This document shows, piece after piece, positions 44,408 through 53,431 of a stretch of 64,000 bases of DNA; position 1 is the first letter of the stretch, and every line of letters begins with the position of its first letter. The notes below the pieces were generated by a model. It had not been told where the DNA came from. It ran no database searches and was given only the letters and a program-made list of their open reading frames with translations. Source of the DNA: Enterobacter sp. Cy-643 (GTDB lineage Bacteria; Pseudomonadota; Gammaproteobacteria; Enterobacterales; Enterobacteriaceae); contig NZ_VWWV01000003.1 of assembly GCF_011752815.1 (NCBI RefSeq), positions 186,001 through 250,000 on the forward strand. The letters run 5' to 3'. A program made the position numbers and the translations under genes.

Positions 44408-44866
44408 ATGAGTTTGCAGTCCGTGCGGCAATTCTTCGCCGACCATGCCCCCGATATAGATATCATCGAGCTAAACCAAAGCACCGCTACCGTCGCGCTT
44501 GCCGCAGCCGCCCATCATGTGGCTCCCGGACAAATAGCCAAAACGCTCTCATTAAAGGTCAAAAATGACATTATTCTGATTGTCGCGAAGGGCGATGCGC
44601 GTCTTGATAATAAGAAACTTAAAGAAGCATTTGGCGCAAAAGCGCGTATGCTCAGCAGCGATGAGGTAGTGAACTGGACCGGGCACCCGGTCGGCGGCGT
44701 CTGCCCGTTCGGGCTGGAAAACCCGCTGGCGGTATTCTGCGACATCTCACTCCGCCAGTACGATGAAGTGCTGCCCGCCGCAGGGGCCATCCACAGCGCC
44801 GTCCGCATTTCACCTGAACGTATGGCCGAACTCACCCACGCCAAATGGGTAGATGTTTGTCAGTAA
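44408..44866 (+). CDS. YbaK/EbsC-family protein (aminoacyl-tRNA deacylase-like)
   Basis: 152 residues forming one YbaK/ProX editing domain. The conserved Lys in AKTLSLKVKNDIILIVAKGDARLD, the GKARMLSSDEV stretch and GHPVGGVCPFGL are typical. Family members hydrolyse misacylated tRNA(Pro) (Cys, Ala or other amino acids) in trans. Whether this one does so, and for which amino acid, cannot be read from sequence. Monocistronic and divergent from the PTS operon. Confidence 0.88.
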   Translation: MSLQSVRQFFADHAPDIDIIELNQSTATVALAAAAHHVAPGQIAKTLSLKVKNDIILIVAKGDARLDNKKLKEAFGAKARMLSSDEVVNWTGHPVGGVCPFGLENPLAVFCDISLRQYDEVLPAAGAIHSAVRISPERMAELTHAKWVDVCQ

Positions 44867-44903
44867 GTTTGCCGTAGCCGGAGGCAAAAGACTTTCGGCT
44901 CAG

Positions 44904-45704
44904 TTAGCGCTCCAGCCCGGTGACACGCTTGCGATACTCATCCGGCGTTTCCTGGGTTAAGCGACGGAACATCGTAATAAACGCCGATGAACTGCCGTAA
45001 CCCAGCTCAAAAGCGATATTCTCGACGGTCCATCCCTCGGCCAACAAAGGCATCGCTTTCACAATTCTTAGCCTCTGCCGCCACTCCGCCAGCGTCATAC
45101 CCAACTCCCGCTGGCAACGTCTCATCAACGTTCGCTCACTGGTATTGGCCAACGCCGCCAACGCCGCCACGGAGCGGCTATCCCCAGGGTTTTGTTCCAG
45201 GATATTAAGCACCCGTTGAACCACAGGATCGTCCGATCCAGGTAGATAGTTCCCCACCCTTTCGGCCTTAATCAGCCTGTCAACCAACACGCGCAGGAAT
45301 CGCGACTCCTCTTCAGAAGGAGGGATACCCGGCGGGTTAAGGTGTAAATGCTCGAGCATCGCCCGGACGAGGGGCGTGATAGCCATCACGGTCACCTGCT
45401 GCGGAAACGCTGCGCACTCCGCGAGGCTGACGTATACGGAGCTGTGCCACGCCTCCATCCGATTTTGCGCAAGATGCTGGGTGCCCGGCGGCAGCCAGAT
45501 ACCGTACTGGGACGGCACCACAAAGTGTCCTCCGGCATATTGCACCTCCACGACGCCGCTTACCGCCGAAACAAATTCTCCCCAGGGATGACTGTGTTCC
45601 AGGTACAAACCTTGCGCAGGCATCGGCGCGCTACGAAAGTACAGCGTGGCCGGAAGCTCGCCGGTAAAAGGCGCGATAAGGATGCTGGGCGTTTTCTTTG
45701 GCAC
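44904..45704 (-). CDS. AraC-family transcriptional regulator with cupin sensor
   Basis: 266 residues. An N-terminal cupin domain (about 20-110; HSHPWGEFVSAVSGVVEVQY, PPGTQH) is followed by two HTH motifs at the C-terminus (AALAALANTSERTLMRRCQRELG and VENIAFELGYGSSSAFITMFRRLTQETPDEYRKR). It is divergent from the EamA exporter gene, 119 bp apart, so it most likely controls that gene and itself. The effector is unknown. Confidence 0.9.
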   Translation of the reverse strand: MPKKTPSILIAPFTGELPATLYFRSAPMPAQGLYLEHSHPWGEFVSAVSGVVEVQYAGGHFVVPSQYGIWLPPGTQHLAQNRMEAWHSSVYVSLAECAAFPQQVTVMAITPLVRAMLEHLHLNPPGIPPSEEESRFLRVLVDRLIKAERVGNYLPGSDDPVVQRVLNILEQNPGDSRSVAALAALANTSERTLMRRCQRELGMTLAEWRQRLRIVKAMPLLAEGWTVENIAFELGYGSSSAFITMFRRLTQETPDEYRKRVTGLER

Positions 45705-45823
45705 GGATATCCACCTTCAAAGTCGTCGAGAAAACATTGACCGAAACGCACGATGGCATGGCGGTTTCTCACTATATCAAGCATATCACCCCAGTTGATA
45801 ATGCGTTTTTCGGGAGAAAACGC

Positions 45824-46738
45824 ATGTCCAGATACAAGACCATAGACCGCCTGGCCGTCGCCGGGATGACCACCCTCTGCCTGATATGGAGCCTGCAGCA
45901 GCCCGGCCTGAAAGCCACGGCTGATGACGCCAGCCCCATCCTACAGATCGCCTTACGTTCTGGTATAGGCGCGGGGCTGGTCGCACTTTATATGCTGTTG
46001 AGAAAAGAGAAAATTCAGTACGCCTCCCTGCCCTGGCTTGCTGGCGCGGGAGCTGGAGTTCTGTTTGCACTCGAGTATTTGTTTCTTGGCATCGGCCTGC
46101 GTTATACCAGCGCCGCGCACGGCGTAGTTTTTCTGTATACCGCACCGCTGTTTGCCGCAGTAGGCCTGCACTTTACCCTGCTCTCTGAGCGCCTGACGCC
46201 GGTACAGTGGATCGGGATCGTATTGGCATTTATTGGCGTCATCGTCACATTTTCAGCGCCAGATGGTGGGCACTCATCGCTTTTCGGGGATCTCTTTTGC
46301 CTGCTTTCCGGCGCCTCATGGGGCGCGACCACCGTGCTGGTTCGCACCTCCCGCCTGGCCCAGGTTTCCGCCGCCCAAACGACGCTGTTTCAGCTTGCGG
46401 GGGCTTTTATTGTGCTGCTTGCAGCGTCGTTCCTCCTGGGGCAAACCCGCTTTAACCCCACACCACTGTTGCTGGCCAATATGGTCTTTCAGTCTGTGAT
46501 TGTTTCCTTCCTGAGCTTGCTTATCTGGTTTGCTTTACTGCGCCGCTACCAGGCTTCTGCGCTCGGCGCCTTTTCTTTTATCACGCCGCTGCTCGGGGTC
46601 GTGTTTGGCGCCTGGTTACTGAATGAAAAGATAAACGCTGGTTTTCTGCTGGGATCGGTTTTCGTCATCGGCGGCATTGTCTGCGTGAGCTGCAACCAAT
46701 GGCTGGAAAAAATAATCACGTTTCATCGCCGGAGATAG
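45824..46738 (+). CDS. EamA/DMT-family exporter
   Basis: The ATG at 45824, seven bases after GGGAGA, gives 304 residues; the frame is open 42 codons upstream, but that part overlaps the AraC gene start and has no membrane character. About ten hydrophobic segments in two EamA repeats (for example ALEYLFLGIGLRYTSAAHGVVFLYTAPLFAAVGLH and LGAFSFITPLLGVVFGAWLLNEKI). Family members export amino acids and other small metabolites. Substrate unknown; probably controlled by the divergent AraC-type protein. Confidence 0.9.
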   Translation: MSRYKTIDRLAVAGMTTLCLIWSLQQPGLKATADDASPILQIALRSGIGAGLVALYMLLRKEKIQYASLPWLAGAGAGVLFALEYLFLGIGLRYTSAAHGVVFLYTAPLFAAVGLHFTLLSERLTPVQWIGIVLAFIGVIVTFSAPDGGHSSLFGDLFCLLSGASWGATTVLVRTSRLAQVSAAQTTLFQLAGAFIVLLAASFLLGQTRFNPTPLLLANMVFQSVIVSFLSLLIWFALLRRYQASALGAFSFITPLLGVVFGAWLLNEKINAGFLLGSVFVIGGIVCVSCNQWLEKIITFHRRR

Positions 46739-46836
46739 TGACGCAAAGCTTGATCTAACGCCGCTAATGAAGCGATGCGCTCATGTTAAATGGATAAACG
46801 TTAAGCGCATTTCCTTCTCTTTGGTCAGGATCAAAC

Positions 46837-47613
46837 ATGCAGCCAGAAGTTGCTTCCCAGCGGGACGTCACTCGTTTATGTATTCAATGCGCGCTCTTTT
46901 TGCTGCAGCACGGGGCAGAAAGCGCGCTGGTCGAGGAGCTTTCAACCCGCCTTGGTAAAGCGCTGGGGATGGACAGCGTGGAAAGCTCAATCTCCGCTAA
47001 CGCCATTGTACTTAGCACCATTAAAGACAATCAGTGCCTGACAACCACCCGCAAAAATAACGATCGCGGGATCAACATGCACGTCGTCACCGAAGTACAA
47101 CACATCGTGATCCTCACCGAACACAAGCTGCTGGATGCAAAGGACGTCCTGAAGCGCTTCGAACACATCAAACCGCTGCGCTACCCACGCTGGCTGGTCG
47201 TCCTGATGGTGGGCCTTTCCTGCGGCTGCTTCTGTAAACTGAACAACGGCGGTTGGGACGGGGCGTTTGTCGCCTTTATCGCCAGCTCTCTGGCGATGTA
47301 TGTGCGCCAGCTTCTTACCCACCGCCAGCTTCATCCGCAGATCAACTTCTGCATCACCGCGTTTGTCGCCACTACCGTATCGGGCCTGCTTATCGCCAGA
47401 GGCCCGTTTGCCGACACGTCCAATATTGCGATGGCCGCGAGCGTATTATTGCTTGTACCCGGTTTCCCGTTGATTAACGCCGTGGCCGACATGTTTAAAG
47501 GCCACGTTAACACCGGGCTTGCTCGCTGGGCGATGGCCAGCCTGCTCACGCTGGCGACCTGCATTGGCGTCGTAATGGCAATGGCGGTATGGGGGCTAAG
47601 AGGATGGGCATAA
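46837..47613 (+). CDS. yjjP: ThrE-type exporter subunit YjjP
   Basis: 258 residues (E. coli 256). It is the N-terminal part of a split ThrE-family exporter. The cytoplasmic segment [37 protein letters not shown] is followed by five membrane helices. In E. coli YjjP with YjjB is linked to succinate export. It overlaps yjjB by 10 nt, so both are co-translated as in E. coli. Confidence 0.95.
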   Translation: MQPEVASQRDVTRLCIQCALFLLQHGAESALVEELSTRLGKALGMDSVESSISANAIVLSTIKDNQCLTTTRKNNDRGINMHVVTEVQHIVILTEHKLLDAKDVLKRFEHIKPLRYPRWLVVLMVGLSCGCFCKLNNGGWDGAFVAFIASSLAMYVRQLLTHRQLHPQINFCITAFVATTVSGLLIARGPFADTSNIAMAASVLLLVPGFPLINAVADMFKGHVNTGLARWAMASLLTLATCIGVVMAMAVWGLRGWA

Positions 47614-48077
47614 TCGAATTTCTTCTGGCCCTGTTTCAGGATATGGCGCTGTCTGCCGTGCCGGCGGTAGGCTTTGCATTAGTCTTTAACGTACCCCAGC
47701 GCGCCCTTCTCTGGTGTGGCCTGCTCGGCGCCATCGGACACGGCTCGCGTATGGCGATGATGACGTCGGGTTTAAACATCGAGTGGAGCACTTTTCTGGC
47801 GTCGATTCTGGTCGGCATCATTGGTATTCAGTGGTCACGCTGGTATCTTGCTCATCCGAAGGTCTTTACCGTTGCGGCCGTCATTCCTATGTTTCCAGGG
47901 ATCTACGCCTACACCGCGATGATCTCCGCGGTAAAATTGACGCACTTTGGCTACAGCGATCCGCTGATGATCCAACTGGTGACCAACTTCTTAAAAGCGT
48001 CATTTATCGTGGGGGCGCTGTCCATCGGGCTCTCACTTCCGGGACTGTGGCTTTATCGCAAAAAACCACGGGTTTGA
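47604..48077 (+). CDS. yjjB: ThrE-type exporter subunit YjjB
   Basis: The start at 47604 gives [14 protein letters not shown] and 157 residues, the E. coli length; an upstream in-frame ATG at 47589 adds only MGAKR. Small ThrE-type membrane subunit with about five helices and the conserved stretches [26 protein letters not shown] and [14 protein letters not shown]. Partner of YjjP. In E. coli dnaT follows; here ohrR does. Confidence 0.95.
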   Translation: MGIIEFLLALFQDMALSAVPAVGFALVFNVPQRALLWCGLLGAIGHGSRMAMMTSGLNIEWSTFLASILVGIIGIQWSRWYLAHPKVFTVAAVIPMFPGIYAYTAMISAVKLTHFGYSDPLMIQLVTNFLKASFIVGALSIGLSLPGLWLYRKKPRV

Positions 48078-48111
48078 TCGTACAGACCAGGACGTCGCAA
48101 AAATAAAATTT

Positions 48112-48124
48112 GCTATTTAATCGC
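48112..48124. promoter_or_regulatory. Candidate OhrR operator at ohrR
   Basis: GCTATTTAATCGC matches the perfect inverted repeat found upstream of ohr (GCTATTTTATAGC) at 11 of 13 positions and lies 21 bp before the ohrR start codon. OhrR repressors act on their own gene and on ohr, so a shared site is expected; this is inference. Confidence 0.5.
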
Positions 48125-48145
48125 GCACTATCTATATTGAGAAAC

Positions 48146-48592
48146 ATGAAGAAGACATCTCCCGAAACGAACGCCCTGCTGCTGGACAACCAGCTTTGCT
48201 TCGCGCTCTACTCCGCCAATCTGGCGGTGAACAAGCTCTACCGCCAGCTGCTTGCGCCGCTGCAGCTCACCTATCCGCAATACCTGGTGATGCTGGTGCT
48301 GTGGGAGCAGGATGATGTCACGGTGTCGCAAATCGGCGAGCGTCTGTTTTTAGACTCAGCCACCTTAACGCCACTGCTAAAACGTCTTGAAAGCGCGGGG
48401 CTGCTGCTACGTCAGCGCTCCCGCGAAGATGAACGTCAGGTGGCAGTCACGCTGACCCAGGAAGGGAAAGCCCTGCAGGAAAAAGCGCTGGGTATTCCAG
48501 ACTCCGTGCGCTGTGCTTCTGCCTGTAGCGTAGACAGCATGCTGGCGCTGAAAGCGCAGCTGGAAACCTTGCGCAGTAATTTAAATACGTAA
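48146..48592 (+). CDS. ohrR: MarR-family organic peroxide sensor OhrR
   Basis: The ATG at 48146 gives 148 residues starting [36 protein letters not shown], the OhrR N-terminus with the reactive Cys18. Two further cysteines near the C-terminus (123 and 127) fit the two-Cys class in which a disulfide releases DNA. The winged HTH is at about 62-100 ([40 protein letters not shown]). It should repress ohr until organic hydroperoxides appear. It replaces dnaT at this locus. Confidence 0.92.
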   Translation: MKKTSPETNALLLDNQLCFALYSANLAVNKLYRQLLAPLQLTYPQYLVMLVLWEQDDVTVSQIGERLFLDSATLTPLLKRLESAGLLLRQRSREDERQVAVTLTQEGKALQEKALGIPDSVRCASACSVDSMLALKAQLETLRSNLNT

Positions 48593-48644
48593 TAATTAAT
48601 CGTCGATACTGTCGGCGATTTTTAAAACACCATATAAATCGCAC

Positions 48645-48657
48645 GCTATTTTATAGC
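48645..48657. promoter_or_regulatory. Candidate OhrR operator at ohr
   Basis: GCTATTTTATAGC is a perfect inverted repeat (5-bp arms, TTT spacer), 31 bp before the ohr start codon and within the probable promoter. The near copy at ohrR (48112-48124) supports it as the repressor site. Confidence 0.55.
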
Positions 48658-48687
48658 ACATACTAAATGTAAGATGAGGAACCTGCC

Positions 48688-49116
48688 ATGTCTTTAGAAA
48701 AAGTCGTTTACACCGCAAAAGCCAAAGCTACCGGTGGTCGTGAAGGCCGCGCCACCTCCTCCGACGGCGTACTGGACGTCAAGCTCGGCCTGCCAAAAGA
48801 GATGGGCGGCGCAGGCGGCGAAGTGACCAACCCTGAGCAGCTGTTCGCTGCGGGCTACTCCGCATGCTTCCTTGGCGCGATGAAGTTTGTCTCCGGCCGC
48901 GACAAAATCTCCATGCCGGCTGACGCTTTCATTGAAGGTGAAGTCGGTATCGGGCCGCTGCCGACCGGATTCGGTATCGAAGCTAAACTGAACATCCATC
49001 TGCCGGGGATGGACGCTGCTGACGCGAAAAAACTGGTCGATGCGGCACACATTGTTTGCCCATACTCCAACGCAACCCGCGGCAACATTGATGTGACTCT
49101 GAACATCATCAACTGA
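48688..49116 (+). CDS. ohr: Organic hydroperoxide resistance protein Ohr
   Basis: 142 residues, typical Ohr length. The catalytic Cys60 is in AAGYSACFLGAM and the resolving Cys124 in HIVCPYSNATRGN, both needed for thiol-dependent reduction of fatty-acid and alkyl hydroperoxides. The OsmC/Ohr fold start (KVVYTAKAKATGGREGRATSSDG) is intact. Good ribosome-binding site (GATGAGG). Downstream of its repressor gene ohrR. Confidence 0.97.
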   Translation: MSLEKVVYTAKAKATGGREGRATSSDGVLDVKLGLPKEMGGAGGEVTNPEQLFAAGYSACFLGAMKFVSGRDKISMPADAFIEGEVGIGPLPTGFGIEAKLNIHLPGMDAADAKKLVDAAHIVCPYSNATRGNIDVTLNIIN

Positions 49117-49122
49117 TGCGAC

Positions 49123-49145
49123 AAGCCGGGGAAACCCGGCTTAAT
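49123..49145 (+). terminator. Terminator of ohr
   Basis: AAGCCGGG (49123-49130), loop GAAA, CCCGGCTT (49135-49142), then AATT. Stable GNRA-capped stem with a weak T-tract. Confidence 0.7.
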
Positions 49146-49255
49146 TCCACCCTTCCCGGTTTAAGACAACTCTCAATCCCCCTGCTTCCCCTCTAAGCGT
49201 TATACTCACGCCTGAAATCCCCTGCACCACAGGCAAACAAAGCGAGTATCACAAG

Positions 49256-49768
49256 ATGAAAGCAAGGAATAAAACGCTCTGCGCAATGGCGCTGGCAGCA
49301 GCCTTTTTTGCCGGCCAGGCTTCTGCAGCCAACTGGCAGGAACAACTTTCCAGCGCCGCCAATGAACTGACTAAAAACGGCAACGCGACCACCACCAGCG
49401 GCAGCGCTCAGACCGGCGGTCTGTCTCTCTCTTCACTGACCAGCCTGCTGAATGGCAACAGCAAATCTCTCAGCTCAAGTACGATGACCAATGCCGCTGG
49501 CGTGATGGAATACTGCGCGAAGAACAAACTGGCTTCCGTCACCAATACCGACAACATCAAAAACCAGCTGATGACCAAACTGGGGCTGGAAAGCAGCACC
49601 AAGCCAGCCGACAAGCAGGACTACAATCAGGGCCTGATGGGATTACTGAACACGGCGAATGGCCAGAAACTCGATCTGAACAGCATCGGCAACTCGCCGC
49701 TGGCAGAAAAGGTGAAAACCAAAGCCTGCGATCTGGTGCTCAAACAGGGCATGAATTACCTGTCGTAA
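49256..49768 (+). CDS. yjjA: Periplasmic DUF2501 protein YjjA
   Basis: 170 residues (E. coli YjjA about 164). A signal peptide (MKARNKTLCAMALAAAFFAGQASA) is followed by a Ser/Thr/Asn-rich segment, then the DUF2501 core with two cysteines (VMEYCAKNKLA and KTKACDLVLKQ) that probably form a disulfide in the periplasm. Function unknown. In E. coli it adjoins dnaC; here dnaTC is missing and ohr precedes it. Confidence 0.9.
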   Translation: MKARNKTLCAMALAAAFFAGQASAANWQEQLSSAANELTKNGNATTTSGSAQTGGLSLSSLTSLLNGNSKSLSSSTMTNAAGVMEYCAKNKLASVTNTDNIKNQLMTKLGLESSTKPADKQDYNQGLMGLLNTANGQKLDLNSIGNSPLAEKVKTKACDLVLKQGMNYLS

Positions 49769-49776
49769 GGACAAAA

Positions 49777-49802
49777 AAAATGGCCTCTTAAGAGGCCATT
49801 TT
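49777..49802. terminator. Bidirectional terminator between yjjA and cdh
   Basis: A perfect 26-bp palindrome centred on TTAA with A-tract on the left and T-tract on the right (core ATGGCCTC / GAGGCCAT). It serves both convergent genes. Confidence 0.9.
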
Positions 49803-49805
49803 GTT

Positions 49806-50546
49806 TTAGTTTGCCAGCGAGCAGCTGTAGTCCAGCATCTCTTCCGCCGATCCCTGGTTCCCGCCCAGCAGCTGGCGAGGATTGGCTAACAGCACCACAT
49901 CCCCCTTCGCCGTCACCACCCGCGCCAGGCCAAAGTTTTCCATCTCATCGCCCTGAGCCTTTACGTATTCCGCCAGCACGGTAAACGGGTTAGCCTCTGC
50001 CGGAACTTTTCGAGCCAGATATTTATGGCCAAGGATCTCCGCACCAAATGGCTGCCACTGGTCACCGACCTTATCGGCAAGCTGGTTGATAGATTGATAC
50101 ACCTCAGGACGCAGGCAGGACAGGTGAATGTGCAGCTGGTTCTGAGAACGCCCGTAGCGGGAGTTAATGGCCAGCACCAAATCATCATCCCGAACCGCTT
50201 TTTTAGTCTCATCCAGCAGATAGTGACGATTCTCCCACGCGTCCTGGAAGTAGTTTGGCGCGCCGTTTTCGAGGATCTTCGGGCTTTCAATACCGGTAAT
50301 TTTGTCCGTCGGCATCAGCAAATTATGCAGCGGACCTTTGGCATCTTTAAACACCAGGTAACGCCCGGCCAGATCGACTTTCAGGCAAGGTGCAGGTGAG
50401 TTGTTCTGTTGCTGATTGGGAATGCACTGCTGGCTGATGATATTCCACAGAGCGTCACTGTGACGATGCAGCAGCCACAGGCGGATTGCGACGGCGGCCA
50501 CCAGCAAAATCAGCAGCACACCCACCACGCGCAGGATCTTTTTCAT
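49806..50546 (-). CDS. cdh: CDP-diacylglycerol diphosphatase Cdh
   Basis: 246 residues (E. coli 251). A single N-terminal membrane anchor (LRVVGVLLILLVAAVAIRLWL) is followed by a HIT-superfamily domain with the catalytic HxHxS (LHIHLSC; His139, His141). Also conserved: CIPNQQQN near 41-48, LLMPTDKITGIESP and LAINSRYGRSQNQ. It hydrolyses CDP-diacylglycerol to CMP and phosphatidate. In K-12 cdh lies at a distant locus, so this position is unusual. No co-transcribed neighbour. Confidence 0.92.
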   Translation of the reverse strand: MKKILRVVGVLLILLVAAVAIRLWLLHRHSDALWNIISQQCIPNQQQNNSPAPCLKVDLAGRYLVFKDAKGPLHNLLMPTDKITGIESPKILENGAPNYFQDAWENRHYLLDETKKAVRDDDLVLAINSRYGRSQNQLHIHLSCLRPEVYQSINQLADKVGDQWQPFGAEILGHKYLARKVPAEANPFTVLAEYVKAQGDEMENFGLARVVTAKGDVVLLANPRQLLGGNQGSAEEMLDYSCSLAN

Positions 50547-50566
50547 GTCAGGTTTTCCTTGTAAAG

Positions 50567-51493
50567 TCAGAGTACTTTTCGTTGTTGTAATAGGCGGACA
50601 ATAAGCTGGAAGCAGGCTTCTATTTGCGGCGCGAACGGCTCAGTGCTGCGCATCAATGCTACGGTGCGGCTCAGCGAAGGCTGCTGCAAATGAATCACTT
50701 TCAGCTCGGGATCCTGCAAAAAGGTGGTGTAAAGCTGCGGTAAAATCGCCACCGCCAGCTGCGAGCGCACCAGTCCGTAAAGGGTTTCAATAAAATCAAC
50801 CTGATAACGCGCATTGAGCGTCAGGCGCTGGCTTTCCGCCATCGCCGCAACCAAACGGCTGATATTCCCTTTCGAAAACACCGCGATGTCCCGCTTCACC
50901 AGGCTTCGCCACGGCACGTGGCTGGATTCTGCCAGAGGATCGTGACAGTTGACTACCGCCACGAAGGGATCTTCCTGCAGCGGATGGATCTCCAGCGTTT
51001 TGGGAACAGAGCTGTCCAGCGCCCCCAGGCCAAAGTCCAGCTGACCGCTTTCAAGCTGGGCAATCAGCGCATCATTGGTGCGGTCGTGAAACTCCACGCG
51101 CAGGCGAGGAAAAGCTTCTGCAATGCGTTGAGGTATATCGGGAAATAAAAGGCTGCCGACCGAGGGCACCAGGCCTATGCGAAGCGTGCCATCACCGCCG
51201 TCCTGCACAATGCGCTGCATGTCGTCAAAAGCGCGCTGCGCAACGTTGAGTACGCGTTCGGCATGGGGCAGCAGCGCTGCGCCCAGGTCCGTCAGCGTCA
51301 CAGCCGCTGCGGTTCTGTTAACCAGCTTTCCACCCAGCACGGACTCAATCTGCCGTAACGCGCTGCTTAGCGCGGGCTGGCTAATGGCCAGCCGGTTGGC
51401 GGTATCGGTGAAATGACGCAGTTTGGCCAGCGTCACAAAATACTGAATCTGTTTTAACGAGAGTGCGGGAAGGCGCTGCCAGGGTTCAGCCAT
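50567..51493 (-). CDS. LysR-family regulator divergent from adenine deaminase
   Basis: 308 residues. N-terminal winged HTH (SLKQIQYFVTLAKLRHFTDTANRLAISQPALSSALRQIESVLGGKLVNRT) and a C-terminal LysR effector domain. It is divergently transcribed from the ade-permease operon (134 bp between starts), the classical arrangement for a LysR activator of its neighbour. TGAT-N7-ATCA at 51550-51564 in the intergenic region could be its binding site. Effector probably a purine, by inference only. Confidence 0.88.
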   Translation of the reverse strand: MAEPWQRLPALSLKQIQYFVTLAKLRHFTDTANRLAISQPALSSALRQIESVLGGKLVNRTAAAVTLTDLGAALLPHAERVLNVAQRAFDDMQRIVQDGGDGTLRIGLVPSVGSLLFPDIPQRIAEAFPRLRVEFHDRTNDALIAQLESGQLDFGLGALDSSVPKTLEIHPLQEDPFVAVVNCHDPLAESSHVPWRSLVKRDIAVFSKGNISRLVAAMAESQRLTLNARYQVDFIETLYGLVRSQLAVAILPQLYTTFLQDPELKVIHLQQPSLSRTVALMRSTEPFAPQIEACFQLIVRLLQQRKVL

Positions 51494-51511
51494 TGGAGTA
51501 TCAGGGTTGCC

Positions 51512-51545
51512 AGGTAAACGTTTGCCACAGGATAAACGTTTCTTA
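51512..51545. promoter_or_regulatory. PurR-like boxes in the LysR-ade control region
   Basis: The 16-mer at 51512-51527 contains AAACGTTTGC and matches the PurR consensus ACGCAAACGTTTGCGT at 12 of 16 positions. A second AAACGTTT core (51534-51541) lies 18 bp on and is weaker. PurR control would fit adenine salvage genes; binding is inferred. Confidence 0.45.
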
Positions 51546-51627
51546 TCGGCTGATAAATTAAATCATCTGGGCAAAGCGTATTCCCCTCCCTAGAGTAGCC
51601 GTCAGAGCCCCTTTTTTGGAACCCGTC

Positions 51628-53415
51628 ATGACCCCTGCTGATTTACGTCGCCGCGCGGTAAAAGCCGCCCTGGGAGAAACGCCTTTCGACCTGCTGCTCA
51701 TCAATGGCCGGATCGTGGATATGGCAACCGGTGAAATCCGTGAGGCAGATGTTGGCCTTGTCGGCACGCTCATCGCCAGCGTACATCCACGCGGCAGCCG
51801 GGGAGATGCCGCACAGATTCACGATCTCGCCGGAAACTATCTCAGCCCAGGGCTGATTGATACCCACGTCCACGTTGAAAGCTCCCACCTGCCACCCGCG
51901 CGCTATGCGGAAATCGTCGTCGCCCAGGGCACCACAACAATTTTTTGGGATCCGCACGAGCTGGCGAACGTGCTCGGTATTGAGGGCGTGCGTTACGCCG
52001 TTGACGCCAGCCGCAACCTGCCGCTGCGCGTAATCTGCGCGGCCCCGTCCAGCGTGCCTTCCACGCCGGGCCTGGAAATGTCCGGCGCTGATTTTGCCGG
52101 GGAAGAGATGGAAACGCTGCTTTCATGGCCGGAAGTCGCGGGCGTAGCCGAAGTGATGGATATGCACGGCGTGCTCAACGGCAGCGAAAGAATGCTGGAA
52201 ATTCTTAATGCTGGCCTGGAAAGCGGCAAACTGATTGAAGGACATGCCCGTGGCCTGAACGGCGCAGGATTGCAGGCCTATCTTGCCGCTGGCGTGACCT
52301 CAGACCATGAACTGACCTCCGCAGCCGACGCGCTGGAAAAACTGCGTGCCGGGCTGACCCTGGAGATACGCGGCTCACATCCGTATTTGCTGCCGGAGAT
52401 TGTCGCCGCCCTGAACGGCCTGCCGCATCTGTCATCGCAGGTCACCGTCTGCACCGACGACGTGCCGCCAGACATGCTGCTGGCAAAAGGCGGCATCGTT
52501 GCCCTGCTGAACTTACTCATTGAGCACGGCATGAAGGCCGAGGATGCTTTGCGCCTGGCCACGCTTAACGCTTCGCTGCGTCTGCAACGCCCAGACCTCG
52601 GCCTGATTGCCGCAGGCCGCACCGCCGATCTGGTGGTCTTCGATTCGCTGGAAAAACTGAGCGCCCGAACCGTTTATGTCGCCGGTAAGCTCGTTGCAGA
52701 GCAGGGAAAAATGCTGGAGCCCGTCGCGGCACCGTCTATTGTTCCCCCGCGAGATACCGTTCGGCTGCAGCCGCTGAGTCCGAACGATTTTGTTCTCAAG
52801 GTGCCGGTTAACAATGGCCGCGCGCGCCTGCGCCACATCAAGGGCGCTCGCTTCACCCAGTGGAGTGAAGTCGAGGTGGAAGTCCGGCACGGCGAAGTTC
52901 AGATCCCGGACGGCTTCAGTCTGATTTGGGTTCAGCACCGCCACGGTCGCCATGAGGCAAAACCACAGTTGGCGCTGCTCGAAGGCTGGGGCGAACTGCG
53001 CGGCGCGATTGCCACCACTTATTCGCACGACTCGCACAACCTGGTTGTCCTCGGCAGAGATCCGCAGGACATGGCGCTCGCTGCTAACGAACTGATCGCC
53101 TGCGGAGGCGGAATGGCGCTTAGCCAGAACGAGCAGATGCTGGCTAAGGTAGAAATGCCGATTGCCGGGATGCTCTCCGACCTTCCCGCCGCCGATCTGG
53201 CGCAGCAGTTTGCTCAACTCCGTGACTTGAGCAATAAAGTCGCCGACTGGGAGCCGCCGTACCGCGTGTTCAAGGCCATCGAAGGCACCTGCCTGGCCTG
53301 TAACGCCGGGCCACATTTGACCGACCTGGGACTGACGGACGGCAGCACTCGCCAGATCGTCGACCCGCTTATTGAATGCCACGCACACCCGGCAGACGCA
53401 CACACAACACATTAA
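51628..53415 (+). CDS. ade: Adenine deaminase
   Basis: The ATG at 51628 gives 595 residues (E. coli Ade 588); a TTG four codons earlier is in frame but not needed. Amidohydrolase-superfamily barrel with metal ligands DTHVHVESSH (about 74-83), the DPHE motif (FWDPHELANVLG), EGHARGLNG, SDHE and CTDDVPPD. The C-terminal adenine-deaminase domain contains YSHDSHNLVVLG. It converts adenine to hypoxanthine and ammonia. First gene of the operon with the purine permease. It is divergent enough from K-12 Ade to be a separate lineage of the family. Confidence 0.92.
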   Translation: MTPADLRRRAVKAALGETPFDLLLINGRIVDMATGEIREADVGLVGTLIASVHPRGSRGDAAQIHDLAGNYLSPGLIDTHVHVESSHLPPARYAEIVVAQGTTTIFWDPHELANVLGIEGVRYAVDASRNLPLRVICAAPSSVPSTPGLEMSGADFAGEEMETLLSWPEVAGVAEVMDMHGVLNGSERMLEILNAGLESGKLIEGHARGLNGAGLQAYLAAGVTSDHELTSAADALEKLRAGLTLEIRGSHPYLLPEIVAALNGLPHLSSQVTVCTDDVPPDMLLAKGGIVALLNLLIEHGMKAEDALRLATLNASLRLQRPDLGLIAAGRTADLVVFDSLEKLSARTVYVAGKLVAEQGKMLEPVAAPSIVPPRDTVRLQPLSPNDFVLKVPVNNGRARLRHIKGARFTQWSEVEVEVRHGEVQIPDGFSLIWVQHRHGRHEAKPQLALLEGWGELRGAIATTYSHDSHNLVVLGRDPQDMALAANELIACGGGMALSQNEQMLAKVEMPIAGMLSDLPAADLAQQFAQLRDLSNKVADWEPPYRVFKAIEGTCLACNAGPHLTDLGLTDGSTRQIVDPLIECHAHPADAHTTH

Positions 53416-53431
53416 TCCGGAGAGCCAAATA

